A stretch of 64,000 nt of DNA, from assembly GCF_031877795.1 (NCBI RefSeq), contig NC_133946.1, positions 12,499,144 through 12,563,143 of the forward strand, in the 5' to 3' direction. Below are positions 46,001 to 59,900 of this stretch, one piece after another. Every line of letters begins with the position of its first letter. Position 1 is the first letter of the stretch. Origin of the DNA: Strix aluco. Its lineage: Eukaryota > Chordata > Aves > Strigiformes > Strigidae. The translations under genes and the position numbers were made by a program. The notes under the pieces are model-generated. The model saw only the letters and a program-made list of their open reading frames with translations, was not told the DNA's origin and did not search any database.

Positions 46001-49000
46001 CGAAACCCGGTGGCTTTGGGGCAGGTAGGTAGCTGCGAACCGCAGTGAAGCGACGCATGTTTAGGAACCAGCAACGGAGAGTGAACTCTCTCCTCGCCGT
46101 GCCATTGCGCTCCTGTCCCCAGGCGGTGATGAAGGGCGCCGCGTTTAAGGGAAGCTTGTAATGTTGATGTGCATGTTTCCTCCTTCCAGGGGTAGGAGCG
46201 CGTCGAGGAGCTGCAGTGGTTATCGACAGCGACTGAAATAAGGAAGGGAATGTTGTGAGCTGGTTACACGTGTTTTCCCCAACCCAGCAAAGGTGGGGAG
46301 AGCCCGGTGAAGCGTGTTTTCGTGTCCTGTCTGATGCTTTGGAAAGATTGAGCCACAAAGCACCCAACTCTTCAGGCTGTGTCTGGGTAGATGTTAGAGA
46401 AGACGGTGAGAAAAGAGGGCTTGTGGCAGCCGGAGCAAAGCAGGGTGGAGAGCGCAGTAGGAAGGAGAGGAGGAGTGCAGGGCTTCAAGAAGCAAGTGCT
46501 GGAAGAAGAGGAAATTAGAGTGCGACTTTACAGGGCCTTAACTGAAGAAGAGGAGACTCAGAGTGAAAGAAATGGAAGGTGGCAGCAGTCGCACTCGCAA
46601 ATGTCTGGAGGGAAGGAATTAAAAATTAAAGGAAGTCCCCAGATATGGAGATGAGGGGAAATAGAAGCAGCCCCTTGTATGAGTGGGGGCAAACCCTTGA
46701 GACTGGGGAGGAGTGCTCTGGAGGTGGCTGAGGAGAGCTGGGAAAATACTCTGAAAAAGGGGTGCTGGGATTGGAAAAACAGGTGGAATTCCCAAGGGAG
46801 AGGGAAAGGGGAGTCACCGGTGACACAGGCTCAGTCTGATTGGGGGATGACGGAGCAGGGCTGAGCTGGGGGCAGGTCTGGAGAAGCTGGAAGGGAGGAG
46901 TTGCTGGGCTGGAAGCGGCAGAGGGAAAGGAGCCGGAGGCGGGATCGGAGCCCATATAAGCTTCAGGTGAGCGAGATGAGCTGGGGACTCTTTTGAGCCG
47001 GGAAGTGTGTGAGTGGCCAGAGAGACAAAGGGTTTGGAAAGAAGGCAGAGGGAAAGGAGGCGTTGATAGGCCAGAGGCAGACAGGTTGCAGGGCTGCAGA
47101 AGAGGAAGGCTAGGGAGGGAAGCGTGGTTTTGGGAGGATCGGTGTGAACGTGGCCTAAATCAGCGTAATCTGTGGGAAATCGGTGGGTTTTGCCTGTGTT
47201 TCTCCTGCACGCCAGGGTAAATGACAAGGACAGTCAGGGTGAGGTAAGCCACGGAGCTCAGCACGGAGAGGAGAGGAGAAGGTGCCTTGGAGGTGGCAGA
47301 GCAGAGATCCCGGCACGCCCTGCCGTGCTGCACCCTCGCCGGCTGCCGTGGCCTGGCTGTGCCCTGTTCCCACCCACGGGAAGTCAGGACCTGCGCTGGG
47401 GGCCAGGGCATGCGGGTGTCCCGCGCTCGGGGGGGGCAGCAGCTGTGCCTCCCCGCCACCGGCTGCCCGGGCCTTTCCGGGGCGGGTGGCCTCGGCCGCA
47501 GGGCTGACAGGTGATGGAGGGGCTCCGTGGGGCTTGAGGGGGCATCCCCAAGCTGCAGGGGGGCTCAGGGAGCCGGGCAGGATGGGCTCCACAGCCTTTT
47601 GGAGGTTTGGTGAGTTGTGGAGTTGTTCTTGGGCACAGGTGGCAGGGAGCCAGGGATTGTATTTGCGTTGTGTCTCGCTAATGACAGCGCTGGAGATTTC
47701 TCCCCCACACACGGTGCTCTTTCAGGTAGACTGTCCCATGAGCGATTATCTCGACTCGTACGTTCCTGATGCGATGAGGAGCTGCCCGGTGCACGTTCTG
47801 CGCTGAGCCCAGGGGGCACGCCGACCTTTGCGAAGGCGCCGTGTGCCGGGTCGCCCCATGTGAGGGGCTGGAGCGCTTGAGCTCATCTCCAGGTGGGAGC
47901 TGAGGCAGGACCCAATGGAGGAGCACACACCGACTGTGCTGTGAGAGGAGAGGGGTGGAGAAGGTCTCCGGGGGAGGAATATCGCAGGAAAAAACTTCAA
48001 TTCGGCAGTATCTGTTTGAGTTTGAGGTGTGGCTTTGTTTTCACAGCGGAGCCTTTCAAAGGGCTGGGGTGTTCTGTTACAGCAGACCAGCGTGTTAGCA
48101 GATTGCTTCTGCTAAAGTAATTAGCAGTGATGTCATCTTTAAACTTCCGAGTAACCTATCCCTAGAATTGCTGTCCGCCCGCACCGCAGCAGCAGCCAGC
48201 TCGGACGACGAGCGCTTCCCCCCGGTGACGGCACGGTGGGGCTCATCTCTGTGGGATGTCGGGCTTTGCCCCAAATAGTGTGGGCTTTGCCCCAAATTGT
48301 GTGTGCTGGGGCTTGTGCTCCGTCTCCTCGGAGCTCGGTGTCTGGCGGGGGGTAGAGCATGGCCGGGGAGCTGCTGCAGAAAACCACCGTTTTCTCTGGC
48401 GTTACTCTTAAACTCACCACGGTCAAGAGCTGCTACCAGGTGAAACCAGAGCTTTCCCCGGCCAGCACACAACCACCAGACCAGTGTTTCCCCTCGGTCA
48501 CAAGGGTGAAAAAAACTTGGTTGGAGAAGTTGAGCTTCGTTTCTGCAAAGGAAGAGCCGCTCCGCAGTGGGAGCGGTTCCTTCATTAGTCAGCCAGAGTG
48601 TCTGACGCCTTGTTTTGTGACTGAACCGATTTAATTGTAATATATTCTTGTCATTAAATATGCCTTTAATTTTGTGCCGCAGTTCTCTCAACCTTCGTGA
48701 GTGTTTAGTCAGCTCTAGATATTTGCCTGTCCACCCTGAAGAACAAAAATTTTGAGGCAGAAGAAGAGAAAACTGGAAGGAGAAGGCAAAGGAGTCGTTA
48801 GGGCTCTGTCCTTGGACCTGCAGTGCAAGGGAGGCCTGGCCACGAAACAGGGAGGCAGCGGAGCAGAGGAGGGGTGACAAACCAGGAGCAGTGCTGTAGC
48901 AGTAGTAGCTGGTGCAATATACTCCGTGTGTAGCTCGTCCCCGACGGGCTGTCAGGCATTTGGAGTCTGGGGCGAGTTGGTGCCTCCTCCTTCCATGTCC

Positions 49001-50950
49001 AGAAAGGTTTGGTTTTCTGTACCCCGTGGCGCTCCCTCCCGCGTCCTCGTGACCAGCCAAGGTGGCACGTTCGCAGGGCACCCAAAAACAGTTGGGGCTA
49101 CCTAGTAGGCAGCTGTGAGTGCCTCTTCTGGTCAAGGGGCTGGTGTGTTCCGCGGGCTTCTGCCTTCTCCTGCCCGCCAGGAAGGGGATGGGGGTCTGGT
49201 CTGTCTCTTCCTCCTGCAGCCCCCAGCCTCTGAGCAGCCCCTTCCCCTCAGCAGGCGTTCGGACTCGAGCTGTCACTGCAGAAAGGAGCTGGGCAAGAAG
49301 TTGCAGGTTCCCTCATCTTTTTTGGGGCTCAGTGTGGATTTCCCAGGTGGTCTCAGGCGGGTTAGGTGGCTTGGCTTCCCCTGCAGCAGATGCTGCTGGG
49401 CCTGGAGGTGGGAGGGGAGACAGCGGGCTGGGGCTGGGCTCCCTTGGCTCATCGCAGCCTCCGCGGGGTGGGCATTGCTCCAGCCTTGCAGATGTGGAAA
49501 GGGATGTTGGGGGATAGGCCCAGGGCTACGGCATCAGTCTGTGTCAGAGCTGGGCCTGGAGATCGGCATCTTGCTGGTGGGGACTTGCCAACAGGGTTTT
49601 AAATCTACCAGGCACTGTTTCCATCTTCCACTAATCGCCTGCTCGGTGTCCTGGGGCACTCGGTGTCATTTCAGTGAGTATTTTTACATGACTGTGTCTC
49701 TTCTCTTGCCTTGTTAATTTTTTATTTTTTATTTTTCTAGGTGAGGTGTGGCGTACCAGATGTCAAGTTTTAATGATTTTATGTAGTTTTTTTAAAAGAC
49801 GAATGGATTAATGAAGAAAAATTTTAGCAAAGGAAGGGGAGGAAAAAATGGAGCCATTTGAAACAAACTGAGATCTTCCCCCACACCGCTCGGGCCATGG
49901 GTGAGACAGACACATTCAGCACCGGTTTCACCATCAGCTGTCTTCTGGGGTTGTAAAAGCACTCCCTGAAAGCTCCCCTCCAGACCTCTCCGTTAACCTA
50001 CCCTGCGCTGCTTGGAAATGGTTGCTGCAGAGAAGATTTATGAAATTCCTGTCAATTCCCAACCACCGAGTGGATACTGAGCCCGTGGAAAGGCCCGTGG
50101 GGTCAGGAGAAAGGAGCAAGTAGGAAGAGGACAAAAACACACAATCTGCTGGACCTTCCCCTCCCGCCCCCCTTGCAAAGAAAGGATTTACAGCTCAACC
50201 TTGCACCAGCTGTTCCTCGGCTTTAACAGTCAAGAGAGAAATAAATAAAATTAAACAGCCACCACCAGCCAGCCGGTCCTGGATCCCGGTGAAATCAGGG
50301 AGAGTGTTCTGTGACCCCCTCCAGCGAGGGGGAGGAGGAGGAGGAGAAGGAAGCACAGCAGATTGCTTGCGAGACAACCCCCCTCTTCCCGCACAGCGAC
50401 CGGAGGGGGCTGCAGCACATCAGAGGGCAGATTAAAAAAGGAGAAGTGGCTTCCTTGAGACTCCCGGCGTGGCTTTTTTGCAAGAAGTTTCCCAGTGTCT
50501 CGCTCTCCCGCGGGGTGCTGGCTGGAGGGGAAGGTGTGTCCAGCCTCTCGCCTGGCACCCCGAGCCATCCCTTCCCTTGGAGCTGGCTGCTGCTGCCAGC
50601 CGTGGGGGACCTGCTTTCTGTGGGCTGTTGCCCGACCGAGGGAAGTTCGTAAAGGCTCTCAGCAGTTTAAATCCAAATCCCATTCTCTGTTCTGAATTTT
50701 TAATGTTTTTAAACCTCCTTACCCGCGAACCCTTGCGGGGCAGAGCGTAGGCTGGACTCCTCTCCAGGGCCCTGCGCTCCTGAGGCCGCCCTGGACTTCT
50801 CCGGACTGTCGGCCCGGGTCAGAGCCCGCCCTGGGAGCAAGCGCCGAGGCTGGGTAGCGGTTTGCCCCCGTCCCTCTCCCCTCCCCTTCTCGTCTCGCTC
50901 CGAGTCCCGCTGGGCCTGGGCTATGCTGCGGGGCGGATCCCCCACCACAG
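43040..50950 (+). other. ZDHHC5 intron 1 (about 7.9 kb)
   Basis: Runs from the donor at 43039 to the acceptor CCACCACAG at 50950. After the first kilobase the CpG island ends and the sequence becomes ordinary mixed composition with far fewer G-runs than the rest of the window. I see no coding exon, RNA gene or clear transposon in it. Confidence 0.6.
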
Positions 50951-50957
50951 CTCCAAC

Positions 50958-53900
50958 ATGCCAGCAGCATCCGGAAAGAGATTCAAACCCAGCAAATACG
51001 TCCCGGTCTCAGCTGCTGCCATCTTCCTAGTGGGAGCCACCACCCTCTTCTTTGCCTTCACGTGAGTCCCAACGACGCAGCCAAAGAGCGGGGAGGGTGA
51101 GGGGAGGCCCGGGGACCCAGCCCCCTCCGTGGTGCTGCGAGGTTTGGGGGGCAGAGGAGCTGCGACTTCTTGCCGGGCTACAGGCGGGATGTCGTGCCCT
51201 GGGTGCTGCGGGATGGACGGTGGAGTAGCCCTGTGGTCCGTCGGAGCAGTTCAGCCTTGGCTGGCCCCGTTCCGCTCAGTTTTCCCGTGGGGTGAGCCAA
51301 GGAAGCGGGGCGCAGAGGATCCCAGTGAGGCACCCTGCCACCGCTCAGCTCCGGTTCCTGGCAGCCGCTCCTCCCCTCTCTTCGGGTGTTTGCACAACTC
51401 GCTCGGCTCGCTGGCAACTCTCTCGCAAATCAGCCAGGCTGGGAATTAGTTTGTGACCTGTAGGTGGAAAATGGCATAGATAATTTTCTCCTTTGGAGCT
51501 AAGTGAAGTGGTTTGGTGGACTGGGGCGGGCTCTGTGTTATTTTTAGAGTTTCGTAACTGATTTGTGAGCTACAAAAGAAAGTTCAAGGAGAAGTACTCT
51601 GACCCCTGCGTGGCTCTTGCTGCTGTTGGCGTCAGCCTTGCCCTGAGGAGACGAGGGTTTGGTCTCTCTGGAGAAGACCCGAAGGAGGTGCCTGCCGGCG
51701 GGTCACCAGGGCCTGAGGCAGACACCTGCGTTGGCTTTGGAGCCGATGGGGGAAACTAGGGTGTAAAATGGTACCAGGTGCTGCTGGAGAGGGCCAGGCT
51801 GTACCGTAGGGATCTGCCCGGGCTGGGAGAAGGGTAGGGCTGCTGCTCACGTTAACATTTTCCCTCCCTGGGTGATAAATAGCTTATTAACGCTCGCTTG
51901 GGGCCGAGCTGAGCCGGTTCTGGGTCGGTGGCGGGCGGAGGCAGGACCTCGGGGTGCAGTGGAGGCTGCCCAGCCGGCGGTGAGCCCCTGGCAGGGAGCT
52001 GCCTGCGCTCCCCGCTCGAGCGGCCGCAGCCGAGACACGCGTGTGCCAGGCAGGAACCCTGGAGCACGGCACCGGGACTGGCTGCCAAATCCTGCAGCAT
52101 GTTCCTGGGGTCGGGGTCTGAGGGGGGGTGTCTGGGGGGACAGCAGAGAGATCTGATGGTGAGACCAGTGTTCTTGTGCTCATAGCACGGAGGGCTGGAT
52201 GGTGGCTCCGTGCAAAGGGTTTAGGATTGTCAGAGCAGTCTGGAGATGTGCCGACTGCCGGGCTGGGGGTGCAGCAGCAGCCGCCATCCCAGGCAGCGGG
52301 GAGGAGGGCAGGGGGTGACTGCTGCCTGCATCCCCTCAGGCAGGCTGGCCAGGCGGCTGCTCTCAGCTCTGATTTGCCTCTTTGAGCCTCGCCCCGTCCC
52401 TCGGTCCCTCGCCCCATCCTTCCATCCCTCGCCCATCCATCGGTTTCATCCTCGAGGCTGGGGATTAGCCCAGCTCCCTTTCTCCCTGTTTGACCATTTC
52501 TCTTCGCTGCCAGCTGCTCCTGGCAGGCTCCTGGCCGGGCGGAGAGGGAGGTGCACCCCCTGCTCCTGGGGAGCCGCTCCCTCTGCCGATTTTGCTCTTG
52601 GGGGTCACCTTTCCTTGTACCCTGGCGAGGGTTTTATGCCGGGGCTGGGCTGGCGGGGCAGCAGGAGGCAAAGGGCCCGGACGGGATGGCTGCTGCCACT
52701 CCCTGGGATGGAGCCGTCCAACGGCTGGAAGGTCACCGCGGCTTTAACGCCTGGCAACAACCGGGCAATAAAAGAGTAATTTGAGGAGTAAAGGACAGAG
52801 CAGGAGGCAGCTGGTGGTGTCGCTCAGCAGCAGTCCCCCCACCCGACACCCGGCGCTCTGCAGCCACACGTTGCTGCCAGCTCCGGGCCGTCAGACGCTC
52901 GCAGCAGTCGTTGACTCTGTGCTCCCACTTCAGGGGGATGAAGGAGAAGAGGAGGGAGCGGGCAATGTCCTCCGAGCACGTGACGCACCGTGACTTAGGG
53001 GGACAGGCGTGCCTCCACTTGGTCACAGCCGGCTGCGCTTTGGGGGTCAATAGCAGGGCGGCCCTACCCCCCAAACCCCGTCCTGCCAGCTGTGGCCGAG
53101 CCCCTGGCCCCGGGCTGGCTGATAGCAGCCGCTTGTCAGCTGCGGCGTGAGGCCGAGCCGGGAGCTGTCGCCGCGGAGCAGGTTTGTTCAGAACAGGAAC
53201 ACCTGGGCAGGGTCGCTTTAATTGTAGGTCAGTAGATGTTATTTAACCTACTTTAGAACATCAAATTAAATCTCGAGCAGAGCGGCAGAGCGCAGCGCAC
53301 TTTCACACGGGTTGTTCGGCAGGGAGGGAATTGCGTTACTCCCCGGCCTTACAGTTCTCTTGGGGCAGCTCCCACTGGGCTGCCAGGGTGGGGTGGAAGG
53401 ACGTACGGACCCACGGCGAGCTTTGCCTCCTGCCCGCACGGCCGCTTCCCTGCGGAGTGTGGAGCCCCCCCTCCACACCTGGCCAAAGAGGCGAGCGGGA
53501 TGCCAGCCCCCATCCACAGTGCCTGCCGCAGACCCGCTCGGGAGGGTTACGCTGTCCCAGCTGGACCTAGAGCTCGTCCTTTGGGAAGTGGAAGGGGAGT
53601 TGTGCGGTGGGGAGGTGCCGGGACACCTCCTGTGGGGCTGACCCTGGGCGGAGAGCCGCCGGGGCTCAGCCCAGCTCTCTTGAACGACTCCAATTGTGTT
53701 ATTTCTAGCGTATCTGCTGGACGCCTTTTGGTCCATCCCCACTGGCCCAGGTTTTGTATCTCTGGGCCAAGAACTCTATTTAATTGATTAATTTAATTAG
53801 GAGATGCTGCAGAACACGTGGCAGTTGAAATTTGCTGAGGCCAATCGTGCTGGAGGGAGTGGGGATGCCCCCGTCCTCCCTCCAGAAGGAGAGGGGGTCT

Positions 53901-56900
53901 CTGACTTGCTGGGGTCTCAAACAGGTGCTCCTTTAGGACTGAAATTCCCCCGTGGGGTCAGTTTGTCCAGTCCTGCGTCTCCCCGCTGGCCTGTGCTGGT
54001 CCCTGCTCCTCGTGCAGTCGGTGCTTGGCCTCTCACTCCCCCAGGAGGTGGGGAACACCTTGGCGGGGGCTTTCTGGACAGAGGCTCTCTCGGTCTCCTC
54101 CTTTGGCCTCAACTCTCACCCATGGCCACGGCTCCACGTGGCTTTTGGGGCTGTATAAAAGCCTGCAAAGTATAAACTTTCTTGCAGTCGGGTGAATCTG
54201 TCTGTAAAACCTCTATCCCTGACTTCTCCAGCCACCCTCGCAGCTGGGAAGGCTGTTTGGGGAAGGAGCTCTCGCCTCCCCCAGCACTGGCGAGGGAGAG
54301 GACAGGGAGGTGAGGATGGGGACGCTGGGGTGGGAGGCAGCCGTCCCTGCAGCCCGCGGTGCCTCTGGCTGGACCCAGACCTGCGCCACCGTGGCGGTGA
54401 GCGGGGGTTGTGTGTGCAGCGGCCGGCGAGAGCTGGAGGGGCCGTGAGGTCGGCGAGGTGAGCCCGGCCCTGGCACGGCCTCGGGTCGGAGTCCAGGGGT
54501 GCAGGCGGGGTGGGGCGGCTTTCTCCCGGGAAAGGGCAGGGGACGAGGGGCCGCGGGTGGCTCCAGGCCTGCGCAGGGCAGGGGAAGCCAGGCTGGGGAG
54601 TGACGGGCTTCTCCTGGTATGACTAGTGGCAAGCAGCCCGTCTCGCATCCAGATGTGACTCAGTTTGCCCGAGGTTCCCCGATTTCTCTCATGTGCTGCC
54701 AGAGACAAGTCTCGACAGCTCTCCCAGCGATGGGCGTGCTCGGCATCCCGATCCGGAGAGGGAACCTGGTGAGTTCTCTGCCCGGGACATGCGTGGCCAC
54801 GATGACGAGCAGCCTCCCTCCTCCTCCTCCCCTGTGGACGCCCGGCTGCCCCTGGGAACCCCGTGCTCTCCGTCTTCAAGAGTAAAAGGCAGGAACAGGT
54901 CGGTGTCAGTGCTTCTGATAAGGAGGTGTCCCCTCGGGGCTCGGCAGCCACCTTTGCTCCCTGTGTTCCCTCCCACGGGGTGGGGCTGATCTCGGGGAGG
55001 CGACTCCCCTGGCTTTGGGGCCATGGACGCCAGCGGGCGGTTTGGTTTGAGTAACGTATGGTTTGTGTGTCGTGAGGATTCCTGCTTCCCTCCCACGGCA
55101 CGGTGGGGTCCCTGGGAGCAGAGCGGGCGGCAGGCAGTGGGCTGCCATGCTTGGGAGACCCCTGGCATTGTGCTTGCGACCCTGGGGCCACCCTCCGCAG
55201 CTTACAAGGTCTCTGGGGAGGGCGTTCTGCTTGCCCTGGCCTGGGAAATCCCACCCTGGGGTGGCTTTGCATCCCTGGCCAGTTGTGGAGGGTGTGAAGT
55301 CGGAGCAGCCTGCCTGGCTGGTGGCATGCAGCTGGCAAGACCTGGTAGGGACGGGAGTTGTAAGCTGGCCCCGAGGCACCACACCAGCTTCTCCCATCAG
55401 TTCTCCTTTCTGAAGGCCCAAGTTCGATCTTTCATCCCCCTGCGGCGTCCGGCTGGCAGGTTGGCACTCAGAGTAATCGGGGTCTGGCCACAGGGTTTGC
55501 GGCCACCCTGGAGGCTGGGCTTGGTGGCCGCGCAGCCACGAGGCCTCTACCCCGTCTGCGGCTGAACACACGGCCCCAGAGCAGAGCTGCACTGGCGGGG
55601 GATCCAGGTCCCCGGGCAGGTCTCCTCCATTTGATCCGCTCTGATCACTGGTCGGCCTCTCAGGGCCATGGCTGCGTCCTCCTCGGTGCCAAGGTGTCTG
55701 GGGCTGAAGGGTTGGTCTGTCTCGCGCCGGGGACCTGCCCCGGGAGCTGTGCTTCTCCCTCCTGGGAGGTGATGGAAGAGGTGTTCCCTTCACCCCAGAA
55801 GGCCAGTCCTTCCCTCTCTGCCTGCCCCAGAGCTTTTCCTCTGCGCCGGCCTTCGCTGAGGCAGCGCTGTCTTTCTCCTGCCTTGCCAGGGTCTGTCTTT
55901 CGAGGACCTGGGCTGCCTGTTTGGCTCAGCCTTGCTGTTGGCATTTCCCTTGCGCAGGGATGGCTGGCGTGCCGTGGGTCGCCCTGGCTCCCCTCCATCC
56001 CTTTCAAGCAAAGATTTGGGCTGGCATTTCCCTTCCTAGAGAGGAGCTCCTTGCTCGGGATTTCTGGAAGGGCTTTTCCTACCTTCAGGGCTCATCTCCT
56101 GCCGCTTTTCCTCCGGCAGTCTTTCCTCTGCTGCTCGTAAGAGTGGGGCTGAGAGCGGAGCCGGGGAGGCTCCTGGCATCGGGGTGCTCGGCTCAGTGAC
56201 GTGGGGCACTTGGCTCTGCCCTCCTTGGGGCACAGTGACATTATGAGCGGCCACCTTCCCCTTGGCGCTGCCCGTGTCCAGTAACCAGGGCAGGAGAGGA
56301 GAGAAACACCCCTCCAAAGGGCTGTGCTGTGCTGGGAGGGCAGAGAGCAGCCCTGTGGGGACACTCGAGGATCTTGAGACCGCGCTGCTGGCAAGGCCCC
56401 GGCACTGGGAGCTGTGGGGAGCAGGCGGTTGCCCCTTGCCCAGCTCTCCTTTGGGTGCTCCCTGCCCTGCCAGCCTGCCCCGCTGCAAATACCAGTTTGC
56501 TCTCTGTGAGACTGGGAGACTTTCTCACCTTCGTTTTCTGCAAACCACTTAAACCACTTGAACGTTTCTTGCCGGTGCTGTTCCGTGGGCACAGCCTGCC
56601 CGTGGCAGGGGAAGGGGAAGAGGAAGCCGGGCTCGGTGTGAGCTCCACGCTCCTGGCGTGGCTTCCAGTGGTGCCGGTCGTGCTGGGCTCGACGTGGCTA
56701 CCGTGTTCTTTCCTTGCTCAGGTCTTGGCCTCGTCGTGTACGCGCTGTTCCTCTCCAAGCTGCTCTCCGAGGGTTTTGGGGCACAGATTGGAGAGGGCCC
56801 ATCTCAGCTGTGCGCTGCGGAGGATCCGCCTGGCTGGCTTCCAGCAGGGACCGGCTGCCTTGGGAGGCAGAGCCGGCACGGCCGGTGCCGTGCGCGTTGT

Positions 56901-59900
56901 CCAGGAGCCGCTCCCGGCCCCGGAGGGGAGCTCTTGGTGAAATGCCGGGAGATGCTGCCCCAGATAGGTAGAGGTGGGGAGGCATCGCCCAAGGTGCCGG
57001 GAGGGCGAGGCTCCCACCCCAGCGAGGCACTCGGGGGCTCCTGGGCAGCGTGGAGGGACGGGGTGGGGTGTGGAAGAGGTTTTGGAGAAGTTTGCAGGTG
57101 CAGCCCTGGTCTGGTGTGAGGGGCTGGGGCCTGGAGGGGCTGCTGAGGGTGGAGGTGCAAGGAGGAGGAGGAGGTCTTGTAAAGTCGAGGGGGTTTGTCC
57201 TCCTGCTCTCCTCTGGACAGGGATGGCCATGTCCTTGGCCAGCAGAGGGCAGGTCCCGCTGCTGCCTCCCGCCTTCTCGGGCTGCAGGAAGGGCCAGGGC
57301 ATGGAGCCATGCCCGCCTCGCCCTCTGCTGCCGGTGTGTGTGCCCGCTTCTCCAGCCTGGACCCGGCTCCTCCCCCACCTGCTGCTTGCCTGGTGGCAGC
57401 TCCTCCGCCTGCCACCACCCCAGTCCCTGTCCCCTCACTCCGCCCCACGGACTGGGCTGAACTGGGGGCAGAGCCCTGGGCCAAGGGTTTGTTTCCAGTC
57501 AGAGCAGACTCCGAGGGCTGCAGTGACAAGGACGGGGGGGGGGCCTCGCCCTGTCCCCCAGCTGCATCACAGCGGGCGGTGGCAGAGGAGGGGACAGAGG
57601 GCGCCTGCCCCTTCGCCTCTACCTGCTCGGGGCCGTGGGTGCTGGCAGCGCTGGCACCACACGTCACCCTGCCCTGTGCTCTGCCCCTCCCCGCCCCGGC
57701 TGCCTAAATCCATCTGCACTTACCGCTGCGGGGGGAAGAGAGGGACAGATGCTGCCCTAGATCTGCGGGATTAAAATCCCAGCAGCAAAGCAGATTAGGG
57801 TATTACGCTGGCGCCTCTGAGGGGGAAGCCTGCTGCCCTGAGCCTGCCCGCCTGGTGGCGATTCCCCTGCTGTGCCCCCCCCTGAGCCCTTCAGAGGAGC
57901 AGGGCGGTGATGGGGTCCCTGTGGCAGCAGGGTCCTGCGCTGGCAGCACCCATGGGACTGTGGGCGTGAGAGGCGAGCGGTGGGTTTGCTCTCTGGTTTA
58001 CCGGAGCGCTCCCCCGGGGCTGGGTTAGGCTGGTCTGCGGAGGGGGGCTGAGCACTCCTGAGGTCAGGCTGGCCTGGGTGCAGCTCCGGTTTAGGTGTGG
58101 AGGGCACTGGGTGGGAGTGAAAGGAAGAGTTGGTGGCAGGGAACCTCCACAGCTGCCTGCCTGGGCAGGAGCCTGGAAATACAGCCCGAGAGCGGGGAAC
58201 GTGGACGTCCCAGCCAGGCCACCGCTGAGGACAGCAGGAACGGCTCGTGGGTCTGGCTATGGGGCTCAGGGCGGGGGTCAGCACCTGCTCGGCCCTTGCT
58301 CGCCCCGAGGGCTCTGTTGGAGCCCGGTGACGCCTGCCCGGGGTGATGCGGGGGGGCAGCGCGGAGCGGTGGCCTGTGGAAGGGGGCCAGCATGTCTCAC
58401 TGTCCCGTGCCCGCAGGTGCCCGGGGCTCAGTCTGTACGTCTCCCCAGTCATTCCTGTCTACAATGCCGTCGTCTTCCTCTTCGTGCTGGCCAACTTCAG
58501 CATGGCCACCTTCATGGACCCAGGCATATTCCCGCGAGGTGAGTCTGGCTCTGCTTGGGAAGTGTCTGGGGTACAGCTACCTCCTTCCACCCTTCCTCCG
58601 AGGTGGAGGATCCACTGATCCCACGAGGCTCGAGGAGAGCCCTCCTCACCCTGCCTGGGTGGTGACACCACGGGGATGGTAGCCCTGGGTCCAGCCTGCA
58701 GGACCAGGTGGGGGAAGCAGCGTAAGTCCTGCACCCCGTATCGGGTACCTGCGGCTCAGGCGGGTGTCCTGGTTATGGGGCAGGGCCTGGGAGAGCCCCC
58801 CCTCCTCGACCTGTATTTGGGGGTCCCAGGCTGGTCCCTGTGCCTGGCGAGATCGTGACAGAGGAGGGCGATGCTGGGCACCCCCGGGGCGGGAGGGCAG
58901 CTGGGCCCTGGCATCGCCTCCCCCCGCACCCTGACACCTGGCTGCGCTGGGCTTTCCCATCAGCTGAGGAGGACGAGGACAAGGAGGACGACTTCCGAGC
59001 TCCGCTCTACAAGACGGTGGAGATCAAGGGCATTCAGGTGCGCATGAAGTGGTGCGCGACCTGCCGCTTCTACCGGCCACCGCGCTGCTCCCACTGCAGT
59101 GTCTGCGACAACTGTGTGGAGGTGAGGAACCACCGGGTCTCGGTGCCTCTTCGTTTCCATGTAGATTTAACCTGGCGCAGGCTGCCAAGCCCCTCACCGT
59201 CTCTTCTCCCCACCGACAGGAGTTTGACCATCACTGCCCCTGGGTCAACAACTGCATCGGGCGGCGCAATTACCGTTACTTCTTCCTCTTCCTGCTGTCG
59301 CTCACCACGCACATCATGGGAGTGTTCGGTTTCGGCCTGCTCTACGTCCTCTACCAGGTGGAGGAGCTCTCTGGTGTCCGCATGGCCGTCACGTATCCTC
59401 TGCCAGGCTGCAGCAGCGGGGCCGAGGCGGGAGGGCGTTGGCGGGGCTGGGGACAGAGTGGGGCGGAGCAGGGCGGCGGCTCTTCCTTAGCTGGCTGCTG
59501 ACAGCATGGTGGTGATGTGCGTGGCCGGCTTGTTCTTCATTCCTGTCGCGGGCCTTACGGGGTTCCACGTGGTGCTCGTGGCGAGAGGCCGTACTACCAA
59601 CGAACAGGTATGTCTGCGGGGCTGCTGTGGGGCTGCCGGCCCCTACCAGGCCATGTCTGGAGACGTTTTGGGGCTCCCCGGGAAAAGACAGAGGTGGACA
59701 GGCTGGATCGAGGCACGGGAAGGGCACTGAGCTGCCTGGGGGCTAGAGCACAGGCTGTCCCTGTGGGGGGGAGGCTGGGAGCACCTCGTCTGCACAGCCT
59801 GGGGATGGGGGATCTTCACTGCTGCTCCTCGGGGGGGCTGGGGAGAGGATGGAGCCGGGGCGGCTCTTCTCGGGCAGGTGAGAAGCGACGGGCATGCCCT

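Noticed and set aside
54109-55338. 409-residue minus-strand ORF inside ZDHHC5 intron 2
   Set aside because: It has no recognisable domain, lies within a GC-rich intron and has composition typical of chance ORFs; several overlapping frames are equally open.
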